Origin: Pyxidicoccus parkwaysis
GTDB taxonomy: Bacteria; Myxococcota; Myxococcia; Myxococcales; Myxococcaceae
Reading direction: 5' to 3'
Assembly (NCBI RefSeq): GCF_017301735.1
Contig: NZ_CP071090.1
Location: forward strand, 5,260,001-5,324,000
DNA: 64,000 nt
The position numbers and the translations under genes are program-made. Every line of letters starts with the position of its first letter. Positions within the stretch are counted from its first letter, which is position 1. Under the pieces are notes generated by a model. The model did not search any database and was not told where the DNA came from. It was given only the letters and a program-made list of their open reading frames with translations. This document shows, piece after piece, positions 24,252 through 33,105 of the stretch.

Positions 24252-27200
24252 TTACTGGGTGGGAGGCTCGCCCTTCGGCGGATTCTGAGGCGGCGTGGGG
24301 CCTTGGCCTTGCGAGGCGTTGAACTCGTCCACCAGCTCCTTCGCAAGCTTCTCCATATCCGAAGCGGTGACTCCCGTGTCCTTGTTGAACTCCTTGCCGG
24401 AGTTGGCGGGGCCGCGGTGCGCCTTCACGGAGGAGGCATCGCTGGCGAGGTCGAGCTTGTCGGTGATGTCGGTGCCGTCCGGAGTCTCGAAGCGGATAGT
24501 CTTGTCTCCGCCTGCGGCCTGCTTGAAGCGCTCCGAGGCTGTATCGAGCTGCGACTGCGCCTCGCCCGGCTTGTCCTCCGCGCCGGACTTGATTTCCTCG
24601 CGGTAGCGGATGCGCGACTTCCCGCCCCCTGGCGGGTCCTCCACAACGAGGATGTCGATGTCCGTGGACACGGTGTACACCTTGCCGCCCCTCTCGAAGC
24701 GCGCGCCTTTGTACTTCTTGCCCGGGTTCTTCATCTGGAAGTCCGCGTCGAACTCCTCCACCGTCTTGAAGGGCTGCTCGCGGATGACGCGAACGCTCTT
24801 GAGGATGCGGGTGTTGGGTTGGCCCTTGAACTGAGCCTGGACGTCTTCGAGCGCGAGCTCCTCCGCGATGAGGCCCTTCAGGTTGGAAGCCTTCTGGGAG
24901 GCATCGCCCTTTCCAGTGAGAATCTTGCGAACCTCGAACCGCTTGAGGAAGCCCGAGCGCAGGAGCCTTTGCTTGAGCGACTGGAGAATGCCGGAAGACT
25001 TCGCGGCTCGGGCCTCCGCAGCCTTCCGCTGAGCTGCGCGTTCGCGGGCTTCCGCTTCAAGAAACGCCTCGCCACCAGCCTTCTCCACATTCCTTAGCGC
25101 GGCGACGTCGGAGGGGGCACCACGCCGCATGTTGCGAAGCTGCTCGCGGGCCTCGGGTGAGAGCCGCTCCTCGAGCTTGTCGAGCGTGGCACGCGCCTTG
25201 GCCTCGGCCTCGACGTCGATGGGAGGACGCGCGGGTTCGCCAGGCTTCGCGGCGGCCTCCTGCTCCAGGTACGCCTTGCCGCCGAGCTTCTCCACCGTCT
25301 GACGGACCTCCAGGTCCGTCTTGCCCTTGCGCATCTTCGCGAGCAGCTTCTTCGCGCCGGAGCCGAGTGTCGCCTGGAGCTGCTCCAGCCACGCCTTCGC
25401 CGCGGCCTCGGGAGACAACGTCTCGGCGGGCTTCTGCTCGGCGGGGGCCTTCTCCTCGGTGGGCTTCTTCTCGGAGACCGGGGGCTGCTCCTCGGCCTGT
25501 GGCTTCTCGGCGGGGGCCTTCTCCTCGGCGGGCTTCTTCTCCGAGACGGGGGCCTTCTCTTCCACCGGTGTCTGCTCGACGGGGGCCTTCTCCTCGACGG
25601 GCTTCTTCTCCGAAACGGGAGCCTTCTCCTCTACCGGCTTCTGCTCGACAGGGGCCTTTTCTTCGACAGGCTTCTTCTCCGAGACCGGAGCCTTCTCCTC
25701 CACCGGCTTCTGCTCAGCGGGAGCCTTCTCCTCCACGGGCGGTTTCTCGGAGACGGGAGCCTTCTCCTCCACCGGCTTCTGCTCAGCGGGAGCCTTCTCC
25801 TCCACTGGCTTCTGCTCGGCAGGAGGCGTCTTCTCTTCCGTCGGCTTCTTCGCCGAAACGGGCGCCTTCTCCTCGACGGGAGCCTTCTCCACGGGCTTCG
25901 GCTCGCCCGTGGGCTTCGCCTCGGCGACGGGCTTCTGCGTGCCACCTCCCTGCGCCGCGCCCTCCTGTGTCGCGGCGCCCGCGGCCTCCTTCAGCCGATC
26001 CTGGACGTAGGACTCCTGGTCGGCGGAGATCTGCTTGCCGGTCTCCTCCGGGCTCATGTTCTTTTCCGCGTTGGCGAGCGCGGCCTTCGCGGCCTCGGCC
26101 TCCTCCGCCTTCTCCAGCGCCTCGATGAGCTTCTTCAGCTCGGCATCCGCGCGCGAGACCTGCTTCTCCGCCAGCTTCGGCGCGTCGTGCACGGCGCGCA
26201 TCAACTCCTGACGCAGCCGTTCCAGCGCCGCCTGGCCCTCCGGTGTCGCCGCGAGCTTCTGGTACGTCTTTCCCTGCTCCTTCGAGATGCCGGTCAGCTC
26301 GCTCAGCGCCTTGTCGCCAGCGGCGAGCCGGTCCGCCAGCTCCGCGCCGCTCTTGATTCCCTCCAGCGCCTTGGCCTGCTCGGCCAGCGCGGTCTTCGCG
26401 ACGCCGAGCGCCTCCCACAGCCCGGCCTGCTTCTGTCGCAGCGCGAAGAGCAGGTTCGACCGCCACTTGAGGAACGCGGCGCCCTTCGTCGTCTTGCCCA
26501 GCGCCTCCCCCGCGAGCCGGATGGCGTTGCCCACGTTCTGCAGGCGGCCCGGCAGCGGCGTCCGCGCGATGAGCTTGATGGCCACCGCCGCGGCCAGCAG
26601 CGCCGCGCCAACGATGGCGTTGGTGCCCGCCGCCGCGGCCTTGTCCACCTCCTCGCGGAACTCCTTCTCCGACTTGGCCTCGCCCGCGGCGCGGATGCGC
26701 AGCTCGTACTCGCCCGCGGACAGCAGGACGGCGCCCACGCCCAGCGCGAGCGCGGTGGCGGCCAGTTCCACGGCATTCAAGCCGGGGATGAAGAGGATGC
26801 CCACGTAGACGGCCGCCGCCACCGCGCCGAGCGCACCCGCCAGCCACCCCGTCGCCTTGGAACCCGCCCCGAACCCGGATGCCCACCGCGAGTACGCATT
26901 GCGGTCTCCATCCGCCGCGGCCTTCACGTCGTTGGCGATGGAGCTGGCCATCTCATCGACGCGCACCAGCGAGCGTCCCATGCCCAGGGCCGTCTGGCCT
27001 GGATGGGTGACCATGTGCCCCATCTGCGCGCGCGACTCCTTCCACGCGATGCTGCGCGCGAGGTCGCGCTTCTGCGACTCGTTGAGCCCCTCGAGCTGCT
27101 TCGGGTCAAAGCCCTCCCACGCCTTCTTCGACACACCCTCGATGGTGTCGTCGTCCTTCTTCTCCCCCGCCGGCGGCTGCTGCTTCGCCGCCTGCGCGAG

Positions 27201-28916
27201 CCCTTCTGCAATCTGCTTGCGGACCTGGATGAACAGGTCGACCGACTTCTCGAACTGGTTCAGGTCCTCGCTCATCTGCTTCGCGACGAGCGAGTAGACG
27301 GACAGGTCCTCCGCCGAGAGCTTCGCCAGCTTCTCGCCGATGCGGGCAATCTGCTCGTAGTCGGCGGGCTTCGCCTCCTTGCCCCCGCGGAGGATGAGCG
27401 CTTTGACCTCCTCGGGCAGCGCGTCCAGCCGGGCCTTGGCGGCCTTGTCCTGCTCGCTGAGCACGTCCTCCTCGACGCGCTCGTACAGGGACTGGTCCTC
27501 CTTCGAGCCCTTCTTGCCCGGAGGCTTGCGCCCGGTGCGCTTCTCGAACTCCTGGTCCACCTCCTCACGCGTGGACTTCTTCTTCTCCTCGGTGCCCTTC
27601 TGGAGCCGGGCCTTGCGCTCGGCGGACTGTTTCTTCCGCGCCTCCTCGTCGCTGGAGCCGGACTTGGTCAACATCACCGCGTCATAGAGGCGCGCGGTGA
27701 TGTTGATGTCGGAAATGCCCTTCTTCACCTCGGCGTCGCTGAGCGTGAAGTTCTCGATGCGGACCTTCTTCGAGCTGACCAGGTCCGCGGCCGCCTGGCG
27801 TGACAGGCCGAAGACCTGCATGAACGTGAGGATGGCCAACTCGTTGCTGTCCACGCGCCCGGGAATCTTCACGTGGAACGGACCGTAGATGCCGCCCTTG
27901 CCACCGCCGGCCTTCTTCGTCCCCTTGCCATCACCGGGCTTGCGCTGCACCGGCCCATGGCTCGCGGCCCCCGAGCCCGTCGCGCCCTGCTGCACCACGT
28001 GCGCCACCTCGTGCGCGAGCAGTTGCTGGCCCCGCGCATCCCCCGGCGCATAGCGGCCGGACGCGAAGTAGATGTCGCGCCCACGGGTGAAGGCCTGCGC
28101 GGAGATCGACGAACTCATCGCCGCCGCGTTGGAGTCGGTGTGGACGCGCACGCCGGACAGGTCCCTGCCGAGCGCCGGCTCATAGCGCGCGAGGTCCACG
28201 TCGCGCAGCGGAGCGCCCCCGGAGGGACTGGCGAGCCGTGACTCCAGTCCATCCACATGCGCCGGAGCCGACGCGCCAGGCTGAAAGCGGGCGGAGACCT
28301 CGGCGGCCTTCTCCTCGATGGGGAACGCGGCCTCGGACTCACCGCCCTCCATCATCAGCACCTTGTCGGCGGGAGCCTCATTGACCGGAGGGGGCTCTGT
28401 CCCAGCTGAGGCGGACGCGTTGACAGGAGCAGGAACGCCACCGGCCGGAGGGGGCTCGGTCGCAGTGGAAGCGGACTCGCTGACGGGAGCAGGAGCGCCA
28501 CCGGACTGAAGGCTCTCGGCGAACCGCTCGGCCTCGGCCTCGGAGGGGTCGTTGGGTTGCCCCACCTCCATCCGGGCCTGCACCCCGGCGGGCATGGCGG
28601 CGGGCCCTCGCGAGTGCACCGGCGTCGCGCCCCGGTCCACGCCGAGCGACGAGAACGGAGAGCCTCCCGTCGAGCCCCCCGGGGCCCCCGAGTCCGTGTC
28701 GATGCGGATGCGGTCCAGGCCGTGTCCGAAGCTCGCGGGCGCGCCGCCTTCGCCGACGCCGAGTCCTCCTCGCGGGGCTGCCGTGGCGGGCACGGCGGTC
28801 CGGAACGACGGGCGCTCCACGCTCCGCGACACCGGAGGCAGGTGCGTGCGCTCCCGAGGAGGCGGTGGGGCTGGCACGAGTTGCTGCACGGGCGCAAACC
28901 ACTTCCAGCCGGACAT
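24252..28916 (-). CDS. Giant DUF4157 (eCIS core) polymorphic toxin with candidate nuclease C terminus
   Basis: 1554 residues. A Pro/Ser-rich N terminus is followed by a DUF4157 domain (about 225-310) with GVRVHTDSNA, RDIYFASGRY and LLAHEVAHVVQQ. Then come charged helices, two or three hydrophobic segments (about 690-740 and 765-785) as in toxin-translocation regions, and more helices. A Lys/Pro/Glu repeat (about 1013-1163) and two copies of a short repeat (EVRQTVEKLGGKAYLE / ALRNVEKAGGEAFLE) follow. The last 190 residues have DIDILVVEDPP (about 1419) and YREEIKSG (about 1438), a spacing that fits the D...ExK core of PD-(D/E)xK nucleases. No signal peptide. CGGAGGGGGAAC precedes the ATG. DUF4157 proteins are often loaded by extracellular contractile injection systems; none lies in the window. 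The nuclease call is tentative. Confidence 0.72.
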   Translation of the reverse strand: MSGWKWFAPVQQLVPAPPPPRERTHLPPVSRSVERPSFRTAVPATAAPRGGLGVGEGGAPASFGHGLDRIRIDTDSGAPGGSTGGSPFSSLGVDRGATPVHSRGPAAMPAGVQARMEVGQPNDPSEAEAERFAESLQSGGAPAPVSESASTATEPPPAGGVPAPVNASASAGTEPPPVNEAPADKVLMMEGGESEAAFPIEEKAAEVSARFQPGASAPAHVDGLESRLASPSGGAPLRDVDLARYEPALGRDLSGVRVHTDSNAAAMSSSISAQAFTRGRDIYFASGRYAPGDARGQQLLAHEVAHVVQQGATGSGAASHGPVQRKPGDGKGTKKAGGGKGGIYGPFHVKIPGRVDSNELAILTFMQVFGLSRQAAADLVSSKKVRIENFTLSDAEVKKGISDINITARLYDAVMLTKSGSSDEEARKKQSAERKARLQKGTEEKKKSTREEVDQEFEKRTGRKPPGKKGSKEDQSLYERVEEDVLSEQDKAAKARLDALPEEVKALILRGGKEAKPADYEQIARIGEKLAKLSAEDLSVYSLVAKQMSEDLNQFEKSVDLFIQVRKQIAEGLAQAAKQQPPAGEKKDDDTIEGVSKKAWEGFDPKQLEGLNESQKRDLARSIAWKESRAQMGHMVTHPGQTALGMGRSLVRVDEMASSIANDVKAAADGDRNAYSRWASGFGAGSKATGWLAGALGAVAAAVYVGILFIPGLNAVELAATALALGVGAVLLSAGEYELRIRAAGEAKSEKEFREEVDKAAAAGTNAIVGAALLAAAVAIKLIARTPLPGRLQNVGNAIRLAGEALGKTTKGAAFLKWRSNLLFALRQKQAGLWEALGVAKTALAEQAKALEGIKSGAELADRLAAGDKALSELTGISKEQGKTYQKLAATPEGQAALERLRQELMRAVHDAPKLAEKQVSRADAELKKLIEALEKAEEAEAAKAALANAEKNMSPEETGKQISADQESYVQDRLKEAAGAATQEGAAQGGGTQKPVAEAKPTGEPKPVEKAPVEEKAPVSAKKPTEEKTPPAEQKPVEEKAPAEQKPVEEKAPVSEKPPVEEKAPAEQKPVEEKAPVSEKKPVEEKAPVEQKPVEEKAPVSEKKPVEEKAPVEQTPVEEKAPVSEKKPAEEKAPAEKPQAEEQPPVSEKKPTEEKAPAEQKPAETLSPEAAAKAWLEQLQATLGSGAKKLLAKMRKGKTDLEVRQTVEKLGGKAYLEQEAAAKPGEPARPPIDVEAEAKARATLDKLEERLSPEAREQLRNMRRGAPSDVAALRNVEKAGGEAFLEAEARERAAQRKAAEARAAKSSGILQSLKQRLLRSGFLKRFEVRKILTGKGDASQKASNLKGLIAEELALEDVQAQFKGQPNTRILKSVRVIREQPFKTVEEFDADFQMKNPGKKYKGARFERGGKVYTVSTDIDILVVEDPPGGGKSRIRYREEIKSGAEDKPGEAQSQLDTASERFKQAAGGDKTIRFETPDGTDITDKLDLASDASSVKAHRGPANSGKEFNKDTGVTASDMEKLAKELVDEFNASQGQGPTPPQNPPKGEPPTQ
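25430..25880 (-). repeat. Coding tandem repeat (Lys/Pro/Glu-rich) within the toxin gene
   Basis: About 450 bp encode imperfect repeats with units like EEKAPVSEKKPV and EEKAPAEQKP, roughly 10-12 residues each. The repeat makes a long, charged, disordered linker between the membrane-active middle and the C-terminal effector part. Such DNA is prone to slippage, so repeat number may differ between strains. Confidence 0.85.
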
Positions 28917-28973
28917 GAGGTTCCCCCTCCGTGCGGTGCTTCAGCGGACGCCACGGACCTGCCGTGTGCGCGC

Positions 28974-28979
28974 ATTCTA
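28974..28979 (-). promoter_or_regulatory. Possible -10 element of the toxin operon
   Basis: Minus-strand TAGAAT, five of six matches to TATAAT, about 60 nt upstream of the toxin ATG. No good -35 hexamer is at the usual distance, so an activator or alternative sigma factor may be needed. Confidence 0.3.
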
Positions 28980-29003
28980 CACGCCGCGCAGCGCGCGCGC
29001 CCG

Positions 29004-29939
29004 TCAGACGCTCGTTTCTCCGGTGGCCAGCGTCGCCGCGGCCTCGCGTCGCGCACGGCGGCGCGGCATGAAGGGAATCCACTGGCCCCTACGCACTGCG
29101 TAGAGAAGGAGCAGCACTCCAGCCGCGGTGCACAGCAACACCGCCACGCCACCCGCCTCGGCGCCGAAGGCACCTCCGGTCCACATCTCGGGGCCCTGCA
29201 CCTGACTCTCCAGCAACGCGGCCACTTCTGTACCCGAGACAGCAACACCGTAGAGCGCGCCCTGCGTCCAGTTCCAGGCGATGTGCACGCCGATGGCGAA
29301 CCACAGCGAGCGCGTCAGCATGTACGCCGCCCCCAGCAACACGCCCGCTTCCAGGGCGATGGCCAGCGTGGCGAACCAGGTGGCGTGGGGATTCATCGCG
29401 TGGACGAGCCCGAAGAACGCGCTGCTGATGACCAGCGCCGCCGCCGAGCCCAGCCACTCCTCCAGCAGCCGGAAGGCGATGCCTCGGAAGGCCACCTCCT
29501 CGAAGATGCCCACCGCCGTGAAGATGGCCAGCCACGCGAGCGCGTCCCGGGACTCGTCCTGGAATGACTCGGGAGGTCCGTCCACGAGGTGGTACCAGCC
29601 CGCCAGGGCCATGATGCCCACCACCGCGCTGATGAGCCCCGTGCCCAGCAGCAGTCCCCAGCCCAGCTCGGGCAGCGCCCGGTGCCGTCCCAGTCCCAGC
29701 TGCGCGAGCGTGCGGCGACCGATGCCCCACTCCACCAGCCACATCGCCAGCACCACGGAGATGACGTTGCACACCGACATCACCCAGAGGCCGAGGGCGC
29801 CAGACCCGGTCCGCTTCAGCCCGATGAGCGACGTGAGCCAGTAGAGCAACAGCGACAGCACCGCCGTGGCGACGACGCACAGCACGAGCCGCGTCAAGGG
29901 GTGACGCAGGACGCGGCGGAAGAGGGACGGTGATTCCAT
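29004..29939 (-). CDS. CPBP-family intramembrane metalloprotease
   Basis: 311 residues from the internal ATG (MESPSLFRR), chosen because the N-terminal extension is basic and atypical. It has eight or so hydrophobic segments and the family motifs in order: EEVAFRG (motif 1, Glu-Glu and Arg), FGLVHAM (motif 2 His) and HIAWNW (motif 3 His/Asn). CPBP (Abi/CAAX) proteases cut membrane-embedded substrates; some confer immunity to bacteriocins. It lies on the same strand downstream of nothing and 88 nt before the toxin start, so a link with the toxin is possible but unsupported. Confidence 0.85.
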   Translation of the reverse strand: MESPSLFRRVLRHPLTRLVLCVVATAVLSLLLYWLTSLIGLKRTGSGALGLWVMSVCNVISVVLAMWLVEWGIGRRTLAQLGLGRHRALPELGWGLLLGTGLISAVVGIMALAGWYHLVDGPPESFQDESRDALAWLAIFTAVGIFEEVAFRGIAFRLLEEWLGSAAALVISSAFFGLVHAMNPHATWFATLAIALEAGVLLGAAYMLTRSLWFAIGVHIAWNWTQGALYGVAVSGTEVAALLESQVQGPEMWTGGAFGAEAGGVAVLLCTAAGVLLLLYAVRRGQWIPFMPRRRARREAAATLATGETSV

Positions 29940-30043
29940 GGGCGCGGGAGGCTCCGCGATGGGTGTGCGCAGGATGCTCGCACGCGGGCGGGGCGCCGTC
30001 ACGACGGACGCATGCCCCCTCCGCCCGGCCTCCGGGAGCATGC

Positions 30044-30107
30044 TGTTCGGAAATGTCGGGACATTTCACGCGGCGACCTCACGCAAAACCCCCGACAAAA
30101 CCGAACA
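30044..30107. repeat. Inverted repeat upstream of the CPBP protease gene
   Basis: Two 17-bp arms face each other: TGTTCGG-aaa-TGTCGGG at 30044-30060, and on the other strand TGTTCGG-ttt-TGTCGGG at 30107-30091, differing only in the central triplet. Inside the first arm starts a smaller exact palindrome, AAATGTC-GG-GACATTT (30051-30066). The elements lie 105-168 nt upstream of the protease ATG and just past the SDR gene, where an operator is expected. A protein-binding site for a dimeric regulator is the simplest reading. Confidence 0.6.
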
Positions 30108-30131
30108 GGAACCCCTCCAGCCCGCCCCGCG

Positions 30132-30926
30132 TCAGGCGATGGCGCGCACCACGCCGCCGTCCACGCGCAGCGCGGCGCCGTTGATGCCGGAGGACTTCGG
30201 GCTGCACACGAAGGCCACCAGGTCCGCAATCTCCCCGGGGGTCTCGAAGCGCTGGATTAGCGACGAGGGCCGCGCGCTCTTGAAGAAGTCACGCTCCACC
30301 GTGGCCACGTCCACGCCCTGGTTGCGCGACAGGTTCTGCAGGAAGCCCTCCACGCCCTCGGAGCGCGTGGGCCCGGGGAGGATGGAGTTCACGGTGATGT
30401 TCGTGCCCACCGTGCCCTCGGCGATTCCGCGAGCCAGCGAAATCTGCGCCGTCTTGGTGACGCCGTAGTGGACCATCTCCACCGGAATCTGGAGGCCGGA
30501 CTCGCTGGAGATGAACAGGATGCGGCCCCAGTTCTTCTCGCGCATGCCCTTGAGGTAGTGACGGCTGAGCCGCACGCCGCTCATCACGTTCACCTCGAAG
30601 ATGCCGAACCAGTCCTCGTCGGAGATCTCCTCGAAGGGGATGGGCTTGAAAGCGCCCAGGTTGTTCACCAGGATGTCCACGCGCGGCACCGCCTGGAGCA
30701 TCTTCGTGACGCCGTCGCGCGTGCCGAGGTCTCCGGCCACACCGCGCAGCTTCGCGCCCGGCTGCTTCGCGCGGATTTCCTTCAGCGCCGCGTCCACGCG
30801 CTCCTGGGTGCGGCCGTTGACGATGACCTCCGCGCCCTCGCGAGCCAGGACCTCCGCGATGGCGAGGCCGATGCCCGCCGTGGAGCCACTCACCAGTGCA
30901 ACCTTGTCCTTCAGTTCCAGGTCCAT
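30132..30926 (-). CDS. Short-chain dehydrogenase/reductase
   Basis: 264 residues from an ATG with GGAGTGG upstream. NAD(P)-binding motif VSGSTAGIG, the LVNNLG segment, catalytic SSESG Ser, and YGVTKTA (Tyr and Lys of YxxxK) are all present, so it is an active classical SDR. C-terminal GAALRVDGGVV is typical. The substrate is not evident; FabG-like ketoreductases, sugar and steroid dehydrogenases all share these features. It is separated from both neighbours and probably forms its own unit. Confidence 0.88.
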   Translation of the reverse strand: MDLELKDKVALVSGSTAGIGLAIAEVLAREGAEVIVNGRTQERVDAALKEIRAKQPGAKLRGVAGDLGTRDGVTKMLQAVPRVDILVNNLGAFKPIPFEEISDEDWFGIFEVNVMSGVRLSRHYLKGMREKNWGRILFISSESGLQIPVEMVHYGVTKTAQISLARGIAEGTVGTNITVNSILPGPTRSEGVEGFLQNLSRNQGVDVATVERDFFKSARPSSLIQRFETPGEIADLVAFVCSPKSSGINGAALRVDGGVVRAIA

Positions 30927-31155
30927 GCGTTCCACTCCCGAAGTTGGCCGCACCTGGTAACGGTGCTCGTGGCCGGGCGCACGACTGACGTGCGGAAAGA
31001 GGGCGCAGCCTGTCGTGGAATCCCGGGGCGCGCACGCGTCTTTCACGGCGAGTGTCCGCTCCACGGCCCGGGCCTGGAGTCCGATGCGCCCACCCGCGTC
31101 CCGACACATTCGCCGCTGGCGCCGGGCGCCCTCTCCTGCTCTATGTTCCGCCGCC

Positions 31156-31584
31156 ATGGCGAAACCCCAGTACTGGCTCATCAAGAGCGAGCCTTCGGTC
31201 TACGCGTACGCCCGACTGGAGAAGGACGGGAAGACGGATTGGACTGGAGTGCGCAACTACGAGGCGCGCAACAACCTCCGGGCCATGAAGCCCGGCGACC
31301 TGTGCCTCTACTACCACTCGAACGAGGACAAGGCCGTGGTGGCCGTGGCGGAGGTGCTCACCGCCGCCGTCCCGGACCCCACCGCGCCGGGCGAGGACTG
31401 GGCCTCCGTGGACGTGGGCCCCGTCGTCGCGCTGAAGCAGCCGGTGGACCTGGCCACCATCAAGGCCACGCCCGCGCTGAAGGACTGCCAGTTGCTGACG
31501 CGCAGCCGCATCAGCGTGGTGCCCTTCTCCGCCGAGCACTTCAAGCTCATCCTGAAGATGGGGAAGACCGCGCTGCCGAAGTAG
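31156..31584 (+). CDS. EVE domain (PUA-like) protein
   Basis: 142 residues, the whole length being an EVE domain: YWLIKSEPSVY at the start, WTGVRNYEARNNLR, GDLCLYYHSN, and a LLTRSRISVVPFS near the end. EVE proteins (YTH/PUA superfamily) bind modified bases in DNA or RNA. Some are linked to restriction of modified DNA, others to RNA quality control; no restriction gene lies nearby. The last 38 bp overlap the end of the convergent permease gene. Confidence 0.9.
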   Translation: MAKPQYWLIKSEPSVYAYARLEKDGKTDWTGVRNYEARNNLRAMKPGDLCLYYHSNEDKAVVAVAEVLTAAVPDPTAPGEDWASVDVGPVVALKQPVDLATIKATPALKDCQLLTRSRISVVPFSAEHFKLILKMGKTALPK

Positions 31585-33031
31585 TCGCGTCCGCGCGCTG
31601 CCGCAGCAGCGTCACCTTCGGCCCGGTGAAGGTGTGCCGCTGCATCAGGACCCAGTAGAGCCCCAGCAGCACCAGCGCGCCGGCGAACGTGTAGCCGGCG
31701 AGCTGGTTGGGCGGCAGCACGAAGAGCACCGTGATGACCGCGCACCAGCCGAGCGCCACCCCATTCACCCAGGGCGACGCGCGGCCCAAATCCCACGGCC
31801 CCTGGTGGGACCACGTGCCATTGCGGCGCGCGCGCCAGCCCACCCAGATGGGCAGCGCATAGGACGCGTAGAGCGCCAGCGTGCTCAGCGCCACCATGGC
31901 CGCGTACGCCTGCGCCCACAGCGCCACGACGAAGGCGGCGACAACGGACACCCATACCGCCACCGACGGGCTTCGGAAGCGCGGCGACACATGCTTCAAC
32001 CACCGTGAGCCGGGCAGCCCGTTGTCGCGCGCGAAGGCGAACAGCATGCGCGAGTTGGACGTCACCGACGACAGCCCGCAGAACCACATGGCGCCGATGG
32101 CCACCCACACCAGCGCGCCGCCGATGGACGGGCCCAGCGCGTTCGTCAGCACATAGAGAAAGGGATTGGGCGCGGCGACAGTGGCGGGCAGGTCTTGAAT
32201 CGCCAGCGTCACCGCGCCCAGCAGCACGTAGCCCACCACGGCGCTGACGGCCACGGAGAGGAAGATGCCCCAGGGCGCGTTGCGCGTGGGATCTCTCGTC
32301 TCCTCGGAGATGTGCGCGCTGGCGTCGTAGCCGGTGAAGGTCCACTGCGCCTGCAGCAAGCCAATGAGGAAGCCGTACGTGTACGAAGCCGGGTGCTCCG
32401 TGCTGACGCGCGAGAGGAGGAAGGCCGCGTCCTGCTTCGGCGCCAGCGCCGCGAGCGCGCCGATGAGCAGCGCCACGCCGGCCAGGTGGTACCAGGCGGA
32501 GAAGTCATTGAGCCACGCCACCACGCGCACGCCCACGTGGTTGAGCACCGCGTGGGACAGGAGGATGACGGCGTACAGCGGCAGCACGTCCCCGCGCTCA
32601 CGAGACAGTCCGAGCATGTCCGCGACGAACTCGGCCAGCCCGTAGTCGATGCCGGCGGTAATCGCGAACTGGCCCACGGTGTTGAGCCACGCGGTGAAGA
32701 AGCCCACGCGAGGCCCGCCGAGCATGGCGGCCCAGTGGTAGAGCGCGCCCGCCGTGGGGAAGGACGAGGCGAGCTGCGCGAGGCTCGCCGCCACCGCGAG
32801 CGTCATCACCGCCACCAGCGGCCAGCCCACGCCCATGACGAAGGGCCCGCCGAAGCGCAGCCCGTGGCCATACAGCGTCACCGCGCCGGTGAGGATGGAG
32901 ATGATGGAGAACGAGACGGCGAAGTTGGAGAAGCCGCCCATGTCGCGCAGGAGCTGCTGCGCGTACCCCAGCCGCTGGAGCTGGGCGGCATCCTCCTCGA
33001 GCTGGCGCTCACGGTCCGGAGTGGTGGCCAT
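31547..33031 (-). CDS. APC-superfamily amino acid permease
   Basis: 494 residues, 12 hydrophobic segments. The N-terminal FSNFAVSFSIISILTGAVTLYG resembles the GABA/choline permease (ACT/APC) subfamily, with the later consensus FTGYDASAHISEETRDP and WFCGLSSVTSNSRMLFAFARDNGLPG. It imports an amino acid or amine across the inner membrane by cation symport. The 3' end overlaps the EVE gene by 38 bp, an uncommon convergent overlap. Confidence 0.88.
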   Translation of the reverse strand: MATTPDRERQLEEDAAQLQRLGYAQQLLRDMGGFSNFAVSFSIISILTGAVTLYGHGLRFGGPFVMGVGWPLVAVMTLAVAASLAQLASSFPTAGALYHWAAMLGGPRVGFFTAWLNTVGQFAITAGIDYGLAEFVADMLGLSRERGDVLPLYAVILLSHAVLNHVGVRVVAWLNDFSAWYHLAGVALLIGALAALAPKQDAAFLLSRVSTEHPASYTYGFLIGLLQAQWTFTGYDASAHISEETRDPTRNAPWGIFLSVAVSAVVGYVLLGAVTLAIQDLPATVAAPNPFLYVLTNALGPSIGGALVWVAIGAMWFCGLSSVTSNSRMLFAFARDNGLPGSRWLKHVSPRFRSPSVAVWVSVVAAFVVALWAQAYAAMVALSTLALYASYALPIWVGWRARRNGTWSHQGPWDLGRASPWVNGVALGWCAVITVLFVLPPNQLAGYTFAGALVLLGLYWVLMQRHTFTGPKVTLLRQRADATTSAARSSPSSG

Positions 33032-33105
33032 GCCGCCAGGATACGCGGGCCCGGAGGCGAGTCCTTGGAGGGGTCATTCCCCCGGGCCCGCGTCTGTCCG
33101 GAACG

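Noticed and set aside
25430..25880. Regular repeats that could suggest a CRISPR-like or satellite array
   Set aside because: The units are in frame, imperfect, and encode a Lys/Pro/Glu linker inside one long gene; spacers are absent.
27985..28020. HEVAH (HExxH) in the DUF4157 domain as evidence of a protease toxin
   Set aside because: DUF4157 domains commonly keep this motif as part of the carrier fold; the variable C terminus is the more likely effector.
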